Assembly (NCBI GenBank): GCA_015350385.1
Contig: WNKI01000001.1
Span: 4,102,192-4,166,191 of the forward strand
Length of the DNA: 64,000 nucleotides
Source: Aculops lycopersici
Taxonomy: Eukaryota > Arthropoda > Arachnida > Trombidiformes > Eriophyidae
Direction: 5' to 3'
Below are positions 32,993-44,564 of this stretch, piece by piece. The stretch's first letter is position 1. Each line of letters starts with the position of its first letter. Below the pieces are notes generated by a model. The model saw nothing but the letters and a program-made list of their open reading frames with translations. It had not been told where the DNA came from and did no database searches. The translations under genes and the position numbers were made by a program.

Positions 32993-33934
32993 CAACAACA
33001 ACAACAGCAACAACAGCAACTCCAACAACAACAACAGCAACAACTCCAACAACAACAACAACAAAACCAACAACATCACCACCAAACCCAAACTCACACC
33101 CACAACCACAGCCTCAATCAACAACAGCAACAACAACTTCACCAACCACTACATTCCCATCATCAGCACCAACTTCACCAGCACCAGTCGGCGTTTATTG
33201 GAAGCCAGGTGACCGCGACGGGTGTTCGGGGCAACTTGAGTAGTAATTTGCAGCACCAATTGCAAACCGGAAGTCACCTGCAACTCCAACAACAACCTCA
33301 TCAAGTGCAACCACAAACGCAGCAGCAACAACACAAGCAGAAGCTGGAAATCTCAGGTGCAGCCTCGGCGGCATCAGCCACCACTCAAAATTCAAATGGC
33401 AACTCGGCGAGCACCAAGAGGCAGAGGAGACAGCGGACTCATTTTACGCCTAAGCAACTGCAAGACTTGGAGGCCATGTTTATGCGCAATCGGTACCCGG
33501 ACATGACGAGCCGCGAGGAGATAGCCGCGTGGACAAACTTGAACGAGGCGCGCGTTAGGGTGAGTAGTAAATGCTTGGGAATCTATACCAAGACAGTCGA
33601 AAAACAGCATTGTCTCGATGGAGCGCGATTTTTCTTTCGTCCCGCAGTCGCAGGAATTGCCTTGTTGCAAAGCTAGCGCCTGCTCACGCTCCCCCCGCAG
33701 CGGTCGCTGGCGATCTTTTGATAATAAGGCGAAACTTTTTGTATCAGCTGCATATAGTTCTCATGTTTATATTCAAATATATAGTAATAGTAGCACCGAG
33801 ACTCAGGTATAGTGAAAATTGAAAAAAAAACCCGAAATACTAATTACAATTAAACCCTTGAAAACTTATAGGTTTGGTTCAAGAATCGGCGCGCAAAGTG
33901 GCGCAAAAAGGACAGGTTCGCGGCCACTTACTAA
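32474..33934 (+). CDS. Pitx: Pitx-class paired-like homeobox transcription factor
   Basis: DNA-binding regulator in the nucleus. Two exons: 32474-33559 and 33872-33934 (intron GTGAGT...TATAG, 312 bp, phase 0), 382 residues as modelled. The homeodomain at about 317-376 (QRRQRTHFTPKQ...RNRYPDM...WTNLNEARVR|VWFKNRRAKWRK) has Lys at position 50, the bicoid-type specificity residue, and is closest to PITX1/2/3 and Drosophila Ptx1. The intron between homeodomain residues 46 and 47 is the site conserved in animal Pitx genes. The N-terminus is unusually long and dominated by His/Gln tracts, including a run of more than 25 Gln coded by CAG/CAA. Start at 32474 (MSKFIEAME) rather than the frame's upstream ATG at 32222. 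The frame stops seven residues after the last Arg-Lys cluster (KKDRFAATY), so the usual C-terminal OAR domain is absent from this model. A further spliced exon is possible; none was found. Confidence 0.88.
32942..33072 (+). repeat. CAG/CAA repeat coding poly-Gln in Pitx
   Basis: Starts with pure CAG and continues with mixed CAA/CAG/CTC units. Likely length-polymorphic. Confidence 0.85.
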
Positions 33935-35353
33935 ATGATTGCCATCATCAGCGGCGAGAGTAAATTGACTAGCAGGCAGACAGGCAGGCAGGCAAGTGAG
34001 CAAGTGAGCAAGTAGGCAAACTGCGACTAACAAGTGACTACTAGTGGCTAATGGCAGATAGCTAGATTCGTTGCTCTTTTGGTAAAGCCACTTTTGCCAC
34101 TGGTGCTGCTGCTCTTTTGATCCCCTCGCTGCTCTCTATCAAGTCAATCTAGTCCATCTATTTAGCTGCGAATGTTGAAAGGAAGCTGCTGCAATAGAAA
34201 AAGAAAAAGCAAAAGAAGAGGGAGAAAAAACCCAACTAGGAGCTGCAATTTAATTTGACAGTATAAAGCTAATGAGGCGATAATGTATCGAGCTCTCGTT
34301 GTTTTTTAGGCCTTCACTTGTTTTACTGCCTCCACCTTCTCGTGGCCTCGTGTTGTTGTCGTTGGTGGCGCTGTTATTTTTGCTGTTGCGTTGCATTCGT
34401 TTGGTGGCTGGGTGCGCTATGTGTCGCTTTGCGCCTAGTGCCTTTTGTGTCAGCTTGTGTATGTTTCTCTCGCTCTCTCTATGTCTCTCCTTTAGTTGGG
34501 ATACATGGAGAGAGCAAATGCAATTTGTGCCACTCTCGTGGTCGGCGGCGTGAGCAGCGGCAGCGGCGACGGCAGATGAGCGCAACGTAAAGCACAAGGC
34601 AACGCCACGCAACTGGCTTGCTCGAAATTGGAAGCCATGAATCACATATAGGACGAGTTTTGTTTGTTGGTCTAGGCGAGAGGCTGCGACGTCGCGTTAA
34701 CTTTGGCTTCGTTCAATTGACTGGCTGGAGTTTGCGACGTTGCGGGCGAGTGGCGCGCCTTTTGTCGTGTGTTGCCAAAGTTGCGGTGGCGCCACAGCCA
34801 CTGGCACCACAACTACAACCTCAACCACAACCAACCAACTAGCTGGCTGGCGAGCTGGCGACACAAACACACTAAACGCAACTTCAACGAAAAGCAAGCA
34901 GCAACAAACAAACTCGACTCGATGCAACTCAACTCGACGCGACTCGACTCGACTCGACTGGCTAGACTTTTGGGTAGAAATGCATTCCGCTCCGTCTATT
35001 GGCTCGCCGCTGGCTTGTCGCCTTGGGATTGGCTCTGTCGTCTGCTGCTCTTGGCTACGCCTGCGCCACATCAGCGACACCACTGCCGCCATCGACATAA
35101 CCACTGTTACCAAAAGTAAGGCAAAAAAGTAAAAGTAAACGTACAACCAAAGCGCGGGCGACATATAGAGCGCAAACTAGCGACTAGCGACTCGCAACTG
35201 GTAAGCTAGTCGGCGCTCAACTCGAGAGATAGAATAGTTGCGTTATGGCCGGCGACAGAAGTGGCTGCCGCTGTAGCTGCTCATATGATCCACTTGTGTG
35301 ATACGCGCGCAATCCAATCGTCGTCGTTGGCGGCTGCGGTAGTGGCGTCACAC

Positions 35354-35451
35354 ATAATAGTAATAGTAATAATAATAATAATAGTAATAGTAATAGTAAT
35401 AGTAATAGTAATAATAATAGTAATACTGATACTGATAGTAATACTAATAGT
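35354..35451. repeat. AATAGT/AAT short tandem array
   Basis: About 100 bp of interspersed AATAGT and AAT units, decaying at the 3' side to ACTGAT/ACTAAT. Confidence 0.9.
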
Positions 35452-38400
35452 AACAACAACCTCGTCGCTGTCAGCTGTGTGCTTGTGGTTCTGTCCAAAG
35501 CAGCAAACGCGAGTTAGTTTATCGACGAAGACAAACAGACGCTTCCTCGTATGTCTCTATGTGGCTAATATAATTGACCAAGCAAATGGACAGTTTGGAG
35601 TCAGTTGGTGTTGTTTCGAGTCAAAGCTAATGGGCAACCTGCGCAACTGACTCCGGCTCTGAGGTAAGCACAACAACAGAAATAGACAACGACCACTGCC
35701 GCTGCCACTGCCACTGCGACGCTAAGGGGACCGGACACCTCGAACAAACAAAAAACAGTTTGCTCTGCTTTACTCTTGCGGTTTGGGTATCGTAAAGTGA
35801 GAAGCCAGCTGATCGATTTGTTGTCGCAACAGCAACCACAATAGCAATAGAAAACTCGCATGCCTTTTCGCTAGTCGCCCGACGCAATACAAACACTCAG
35901 TTTAACGCAAACTAGATAATAGATGAAACTTTGAGAGTCAACAAGAAGCCAATTCAATTGTTTGTCTTGCTCTCGTTCGCTCGCTTACTTGTTGTTGCTG
36001 CCACCTACTTCCTGTGCGCGCGTTAATCGTCTCAATCAAGTTTACATGCGACAACCACCCGGCGGCCGGTTAGTCGGTGGTTGTCCCTCTGTGTCTTTTT
36101 TATTCCGAGCGCCCATCGTTAGCAGGGGGTTCGTGTGTTTAAATCACGAGATAAAAGAAGTGTCGTCCAGCGCTCATTTGTGCCCTCCACTTGCGGCCGA
36201 CAAAATGTGGCCACTTTTTTCAGATCACACGGCCGACTTCAGTCCGCGAGCCAATAAAAGTTTGGTCGGTCAAGTTGGGCGAGTTGCGCAACAACATCCG
36301 CCGTTTAGTCCAGAGAGAAGGAGGAGGAGGAGATACCCAGCAGCGCCAGCGCCAGTGACAAGCAAGAGAGTAAAATGGAATCGAATTGGAGTTAGCCAGG
36401 CGAAAGGCGACATAATCATTGGCAAATAAATAAAAAATTTCACTTTCGTATCTAGTTTCAGTTGTGGTATTTGAGTTGGAAAACTAGTAGCTACTGCTGC
36501 TCTTATTTACAACACCACATTTTGTTTTGTGAAAAACACTAACAGCACCAACGACGACAACATCGTGAGGTTATTTTGCGCCATCCCTTCTCCCTGGCTG
36601 CCATGGCGAATTGGACACAAAACTCCTAGCTGCAAGTGGCTTTCAGGCGAGATTTCCAGCCTGTGCTTTTGATCGAGATTCTCTTGGAAAATGAGCAAAA
36701 AGGGAGTCTAGTGTGAGCATCTCATCTGATCAATTTGTTGCCGCCTACTCCAACGCAACTCCACCGCCAAAATCTATTCGACGTCGTTTAGGTCGTTGCC
36801 TCGTGATTCCTTGGAAAACCTAGCCACGTGTGCTGCTGTTTCTCCTCCAAATAATAGGAAATGTCCAAAGGATTTTCTCGACGATGGAAAGTAGATGCAT
36901 GCAGAATCCTAAATTCCATTGCCTCTTGTGTGTTCTGGTTGCACCCAACACACTGAGGCTTATCTCAATCGAGATTCAATCATGCATAAGACAATAGGCC
37001 AGCGAGCGCAAAATGGAGTCTCTCCGATTTTCGGAAGCCTCCAAAATACCAAGCAAAGGACTCGTCGCAAAGGAGGCTTGTCAACGTGCAAAATTTGCAC
37101 TTCAATTGGATTGGATTCGATTCGATTGGCGGGCGAGCGTCATGTGAAAAGTTGGAAATGTTGTGACGAAACTCGAGTGTCCAACAGACCGATAGAACCT
37201 AACGGAATCTCGCGCGCATAGGGAAATCGATGGATTGTAAAATCAGATCGCAGTAAGATCGCGCGCGAATAGAAACGACGATAGAATGGAGAGAGGGAGA
37301 GAGTGTGTAAGTGTGTGGCACTGAGAGACACAAAGATGATTTGACACCTCCAACAATTTGACAGGAGAAAAATGGAGTGAGAGAGAGAGAGAGACGAAAC
37401 ATTTGCCACTCCTCTACTCGTTGGCCGCAGCGAGATCAACATGAATGTCATGTAATTATGATGAATGCACCGGCGGCAACCAGTGGTTTTGATTTGGAAT
37501 GATTGACTTTTGGCTGCTTGCTGCTTGCTGTTTGGGTCTCTCTCCCTCTCCCCATGTGATTCTCTCGCGCGATTGTAGTTATAGTGTAACACGATATAAT
37601 ATGAGCAAAATGAAGCGACATGAACGAAATGGTGATATGAGCTATGAAATGAAATTGTGAGTGGAGAGTCTTGTTGTGTGTGAGTCATAGGAAATCCTCT
37701 TTGCTGCGAGGGCTAGCATCAAGTTTTGAATTGGCGCCAATGAGAGTGGAGGCGAAAACTAATTTAGTGACCGCCGGCGCCGCCACAGTGGCCAGCGGCC
37801 TACAAACAGCGCAGCCCGCGACGGGCACGACCACCGAGCGGAAGTGGAGTCGGCTGCGGCGGCGGTGGCGCTGAAACAAAGGCACAAGCTGCACTGACGA
37901 TTTATCATCTCCCAGTGCCAACGAGAATGGTGACGACGGTGACGACTTTGGGCCAAGTCGATGGTTTATGTGTGTGAATGGAATATGAAGTGTCAGCGGC
38001 GAGAATGCGCTGACCACATGATTGCGAAGGGCGCCCACAAGGTTCTGGTTCCGTATGTTCCGTTGTTGTAGCTGCTGCTGCTGCTGCTGTCGCTACTGCA
38101 ATATGATATTTCTGTCGCTGGACACTCGCTCTTAAGTTGCGCCGAGGAGGAGAGTCGCGCGCCTCATTGAGCAGCGGGCAAGTTGAAGTGACGTGAGCCA
38201 AAAGAGCAACTTCCTGTGTGGTGTTGTGTCGAAAGTCAATCTCGCTCCTCTGGCTCGAGAGTTGCGTCGGCAGTCTCGCTAGATTCAAGAGACCAAACTT
38301 GGGCTGGCTGTCTGCTTGACGCTTATCAAGCGTGAGCATCGCCAGCTAAAACTTGTTGTGGCTCCTAAATATAAGAATATCATCGCATTGAATGGCTCGC

Positions 38401-41400
38401 GGCAGGCGAGTTGGCCGACCGACTGGTTAGTCATGATGGGCAAACGTCAAAACGATCGTCTTGGTCCTCGTTGCAGTGGTAGCCGTAGTCGAGGTTGTGG
38501 TCGTCGTGGTAGTCTTCGTGGTTGTCTGTCGCCAACCAGAGGAACAAGATGGAATTTGTGTCAACAACTCAACTAAACTCTAGATTGCAAATCAACTCAC
38601 GAGTTTATATGTATATGTATGTGTGTGTGCACGCCTCTCTTTCTCTCACTCTCTCATCATCATCATCTATTAATCGTCGCAGTTGATCATTTAATCTCCT
38701 TGGCTAAGAAGTAATTAGCTTGAGCTTTGGGCCAATTGAACAGTCGAATGGCGATAAGAGCAGCAAGTGATTTGTTGCCCTCGTCGCTGATTTGTAACTA
38801 ACTCAAACTAACTCAGTTATGTTAATAATAAGCAGTAGCAGCAGTTTTAGTTACGGTGATGCAACCAACGATCAGTCAATTAGGTGGCCAACACCAAGGA
38901 TAGTGTCGCTTTGGTAGCTGCAAAGTGTACAAACTAACTGGTGGCGACATGTTAGAATAAATGACCAACGACTATCTGTTTTACATCACTTGGGATGCAA
39001 ACAAGCAAATGAGATGATATGATTTCCTTGGAACGTAACAAAGTTGAGATTGTCGCGCAAAAATTTGCCAATGTGAACCAGGATTTCGTTGGAAGTACAA
39101 CTACAGTTTGTGTGGGAAAAAAGCGAGAAACTAAAATTATTATCATCATTATAACTAGCTTGGTACGTAAGATGAAACTCAGATTCAAAAATCTGAGACA
39201 AATATTTTGAGCAACCAAGTGAATCTCACAAGATGGCGCTTCGGTGGCCAAATCCAAGATAAGCTTTAAAGCCTTCGCCCCGTTGGCCGCTAAGACCCGC
39301 AAATTAATTAAGCCAATATGATCCTCTAAAACTATCGACTATTGATTTGCCGGCTTTGTGGCAACCACCACTACCACTACCGATACCACTACCACTGCTA
39401 ATGCTAATGCCATCAGCGACAAAACTAATACTTTTACCATGCTCGTCGCATTGGGCCGCTAACAAGAGTGTTGCCTTGCGGCTTGAAAGTTGCAACTTTC
39501 GAACCGCAGGGATCAAGGGAGAGTGTGAAATATGGATCTTGTTAGTCTTGGGGGATTGTTGCCAAGATTACCAAGTGTCTCTCCTGAAACTAGAGGGAGA
39601 CTAAGACTTGCACTACAAGTTGTCTATCGATCATCTAATGAGCTGATCCTCATTAGCAGGCGTAATCTCTACCTTTTGGCCGCATGAACTCGCGCTAATT
39701 TTCAATAATTTCCTGCCCCTCGACCCTTTTGTTGGGGGGTGTCGATGCCGATATCAGTGCTCTTATTGTTGTGGTTTATCCGCCAGTCAAAACACACGCG
39801 CACTGTTCCAATGCACACAGGGAACCCGCTCTCGCTCTGCCCAGGTGGTTGCTAGTGAACGATTCCACATACCTGCACTACGATACGAGCAGGTAGCAGC
39901 GCCAATCAATAACGCACCGTGTCATTCTTTTCCTTTCTTTCACCCGTTTCCTCCTCCTCTTCTTTCCCGTCGTCTTCTTCTCTTCTCTTCTCGTTCCCTC
40001 TACTTCGCCCATCCAACCGATCGGTCTTATTCCTCAGCTGGAAGACAGAATTCGGCGTCAGTGACGGAGAGCCGATCAGTTTGTGGTATCGTTTTAGAGT
40101 CATCGCCGCTAGCTAAGTGTGTTATTGTTAATTATTCTGCCGAAATTGAGCGTGAGGATAGCGAAAAAGAGAAAGATAGAGAGAGAAAGACCGCGAAACT
40201 CATGAGTTATTTTTGAGAGAGCAATGAATCAATTCGGAGGTAAAGTGTAAACTTTGTTATTATCCAGTAAGCGTCTAAATAGTCGCTCGAAGATCGTTGA
40301 ATCTGATACTCTCCTACCTGCTTTCAATGCGAAGACTTTTTGTCCTAGAGTTCAGGTTTTCTGGCTCACTCACCGTGCACACGAGTTGAGAGTCATCTAC
40401 TTTAAACGAGCTTCAGTATGTAATAAAATTAGTACCTCCTTAAGGTTATGTGTTTGCGTGTGTTTGTTTGTATATCAAGTCGGCTTTGGTCGGATCCGCA
40501 CTCAGGTTGGTGGCGGAGAAATAGAGAAAGAGAAAACAAACAAATGGCTCTTTCGTCATTTCAATTACCGCCAGCCAACAGCGAGCTAGTCGGCAACAGG
40601 TGCTAGTGTAGCAGGAGCAGCAATGGTGGCAACAACAAGACATTGAGCACGACGAGCCATGAGCAGTAGACGCAAATGTTGATTGACAGAAGGAAGCCAC
40701 AGGTTGCGAGCTAACAAGGTAGGAGGAGTAGAGCTGCCACAGGGTTAAGTCAATAGGAGGTATTATCACTATTATTACCTTGTTCAGTCTCACCTCCCTA
40801 GGGCACATTGAATCTCGGAGGCGAGGCAACTTGGAAGCCAAACTGACGCTAAAGGAAAATCATTCTGACTGAGATGTGATTTCATACTGAACATTGATTC
40901 CATAACAATAATCACTTTACCGCATCATCATTTTGCCACCTGCTAGCTAAGTAACTCAATCTAATGGAATCTCGCAATCGGCGGCAATCACAGCGTGAAC
41001 TCGACTCGTTAACTTTGCCTCGTTAGTTGACTGGAAGGATGTGAAATTATTTTGCAACATTGAACTTGATTTGCAACTTGCAAGTCGACGTTCGAGCTAC
41101 CTTAGCTACCACAACATTATCTCAACACAATTCAACCAGAAGAGATGGAGCATCGAGGAGCCAACAATGAATGAAACTAAACACGTTTAGCTAGAATCAG
41201 ATGGAGGCAAATGATGGATTCGATTCTTCGTCACCTTCACTTCGCCGGTGGTCATATCAAATCTGATTAAACAAACAATTGAAAAGCATAGAAAAAAGAG
41301 CAACATTGTCCGCGGGAATCGAGGTGGCCCCACTTGAGTCATGTAACAAAATTCCTCGCACACAAAATTTCCTCTACTACTACAACCATCACCACCACTA

Positions 41401-41909
41401 CTAATGCCTCCAAATAGCTTGCTAGCTTCGTATCGCAAGTAAGCGAGTTTGTCGGAATTAGAGCCACTGCTACTTTTGCTGTTGCTTGTAATCTCCAGTC
41501 AGATTACGCGACTTATGGTCTCAGGAGGTTAGCGTCGAACTATTGCGGCGACACCAATCAGATAACAAAACAATAGAATAAATTTTTGTTTCCTTTGATG
41601 GTTTGCTTTTGCTTCTGATGAAGAATGAAGCAGAATCAAAGGCAGCAACTAGATTAATAGCGTAGAGAGGATCTTGTTATAGTTGCTTGCTACCAGCAAT
41701 TTTCCAACGAAAGGTTGACGTTCGACAAGACAGGTAAACACTTGTTGTTATGCTCACACACCATCACTGTCACTAGTGCTAGTGCTAATGCTGCTGCTGT
41801 CAATGACAGCAATCTTCTTTTTCTCATTGAAAAATCAACTGACTCACTTGGTTTTCTCCCTTTCTACCCTCAATAGTCCGGCTGCTTCTTTTCTATGCAG
41901 AGAGGAACG

Positions 41910-41954
41910 AAAGCAGCAGCAGCAGCAACAACAACAACAACAACAACAACAACA
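41910..41954. repeat. CAG/CAA repeat
   Basis: Four CAG-type units followed by about ten CAA units. The short frame through it (41776-41979) is not supported as a gene. Confidence 0.85.
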
Positions 41955-44564
41955 GAAACAAAAAGCGCAACCACAATGAATGGATTTAATTATCTGCCTC
42001 TCGTAGCGCGCGTTATGCAACGTGTTTCTCGGGTACAAGCACGCAACTGAGCGAGAAAAGGAGGAATCAATTATGATCGACGGGCAAGAGCGCGAGAGGC
42101 TCGTCTAGCATCCATTATTGATTCGGAACTTTCGAGGGAGCTTCTACAACAAAGGGGCGAGTTTCAAAAATCTCCTCTCGCTTTCTCTCTAGTTGCGGCT
42201 GCCTTAAGCTGGAAGAAAGAATTTCTCAGGAAGTGGAAGCAGAGAAGGGGTTAGGGCGCCGCGAGGTAGCTGCCGGTCGATGTGGAGAGCTCTCTCTCTC
42301 TCTCACAGCGAGCGTAGGTAGTTTGCATGACAACCTATTGCGAAAGGTAGCAATAGCATTTCAGTGCAGGAGCCTGCTGATCCCTAAACTTCTTGAGTTA
42401 GCCGAGCTTATGGTTGTTGGCCTTTTCCTGAGTGATCAAAGGGGAGCTGCTGAGAAAACCTCAAGATAACTCATTGAAAATTCACAGGAATTACATTAGT
42501 AGTTGTATTTATCGCGGGTATGGATATCAGCGGCGATGGCAGCGATAGTGATAGAGAAGACAACAGATAAACCACATCGACTTGCTGGGCAGCATTGAGT
42601 TTAGGGCCTAGCAAAGTAATCAGCAGGCCAAAGTCATAAAGCTCCCTTAACCGAGGAGATAGATGTAATGTCGAGCTCTACAATGTTCGAGCTCGTTGCT
42701 CAAAGAATCGAGTTGTTTTTCTGGTGCTCGCTCGCTCGCAATCTAGTAAAGTAGCTACAGGTGGCTGAGTGAGTTGTCTCCTGTCTAGTAGGCGAGCAAT
42801 TCTATTGTCTGTCTACGTCGATGTCTATGCCTCGATGCTGCCAATTGGTGTGTGATTTGTAGGCGAAACTAACACTAATATTACGTTTCGTCTCTCATGG
42901 TGTCAGATTGGTGGTAAACTTCGACACTTGCAACGAGGGATGAGTTTCGCCCACCGACTTGGTGGTTCCAATGACACCTCTCACTTTTATGGCAGAGGTG
43001 GCGGCGGCATTAGTGGCTGTTGCGCCTTTCATCTGGTGACTGCTCTTGCTTTTAAGCCAGACAACAACTGACTAGACCAATTACATGCATACTAATGGAT
43101 TGATGCATATATTTACAGCAAAAAGTCAGCAGCATTGGGAGACACTACTACTACCAGTCTCGGAAATCTTATCAGTCACCATAGGCGCTAATTAATAAGC
43201 TCAGTATTCATGCGGGAACCTCTTTGTTTTGCCGCATTCCTAGTTCCACTCTTGTTTTCTAGGAAATTTTGTTGTTCTCTTTCCTGGTAAGTCACTGCAA
43301 CTACTCGTTAGTTGTTGCGGTGATGCTAATAATAATATTTATAATAATAATGATTATGATAATTAATATCAGGAACAAGTAGCGCAGTGATATCTGAGAA
43401 GCCAAACAATATGAGCTTGATTTGATAGCTTGATCGTGTAGTTGGTGGCTTTCTAGTTTATGAAAAAAAGTGTTAGCCTACCATGAGATAAACAATGGCA
43501 CTTGGATTGAATTCGCGTTGGCTAGACCGCAACTCGTTAACCAGCTTGCCAGTAGTGAAGTAGGGCCACCAAGACAAGAAAAGACGCTACTCCAAGCAAG
43601 TTAGTCGATTAGAAGGATGAGACTTGCCGCGCTCGCCGGTTGGTGGCGCCCGATTCGTTGGCAAACCGACTTACATATACCTCTCATAGGCACTAACGCA
43701 ACTTGAAACAGATAATTAATTCATAATATCACCTCTCTCCCTCTCGCCGCCCGCCTACCACTTGGCTAATTATGCATGTAATTGTTGCTTGTATTTGTGC
43801 GCCTGTTGTCTTCTTGTTAGCCACAACAAGTGTGCCTCCTTCGTAGCGAGTTTCAATACGAAACATCCAACTCAATAAGAGAAAGGATTAGTGGTGTCGT
43901 TTATGCCTCGACACCTCGGCGCCACTTCTTTTTACCTTTAGCTGCGCCACTGGAAGCCGCCACTACCTACTGATTGGAGCAATAGAAGCGGCAGTAGTAG
44001 TGGTAGTCAATAAAAGACGCCATCTTGGAATCAATACGTCACCCCAAACACCACGAGAGAAAAAGAGTGGCAAGTGTGAGATGTGATTTTGATTTTGATT
44101 TTACGATCCGATTGCGAGATCCGAGGGGAAAAGTCGGATGGGATCAAGACAAACAGGAGGAGGGGGCAATAAAATGGTTGTGCACATTTGTCTTCTCGCT
44201 CGATGCCAATTGTCTCGTTCGGCTACTACTCGTCTCGCGATTGCTATCGTTAGGCACGTAATTTGATCATTGAAACAACTAAAAATATGCTAACAAAGGA
44301 CTGAAAGGGTTAGCGCAGTTTAGACAACAGGTCGCTGTTGTTGCTGTTGCTGCTTGTGTTTGTGGTGCCTCCACTGCTTGGCTATCAATGGATGTCAACA
44401 ATGGAGTTCAATTACACTTCTCCTTTGAGTAGCCTGATTCCGTTCAATGGCCACCAATCACAATGGTCAATTCTAGATATTATTGGTTACTTGGCAGTCG
44501 TCGTCCCTGTCGATTCCAAAGGTGGGTCTTTCTCTCTTCAGTTGCCAAACAAGTTAGACTAAAT

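Larger units (their letters stand above)
33935..44564. other. 10.6-kb region without a recognised gene
   Basis: Could be Pitx 3' UTR or intron plus intergenic DNA. Visible repeats are tandem AGGC/GAGCAAGT units at 33968-34016, an AATAGT array at 35354-35451, (GCT)n near 38073-38090 and CAG/CAA at 41910-41954. Numerous short CTCTCT/GAGA runs are present. No OAR-domain coding sequence and no other conserved domain was found on either strand. Frames of 100-180 codons (for example 35962-36429 + and 37140-37688 -) lack motifs and suitable starts. Confidence 0.45.

Noticed and set aside
37140..37688. 182-codon minus-strand frame
   Set aside because: Composition follows CTCTCT/GAGAGA tracts; no motif, signal or splice context.
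44338..44562. Hydrophobic N-terminal frame upstream of the 44.6-kb gene
   Set aside because: Lacks an ATG start. The ATG at 44565 gives a better signal peptide and a proper splice junction.
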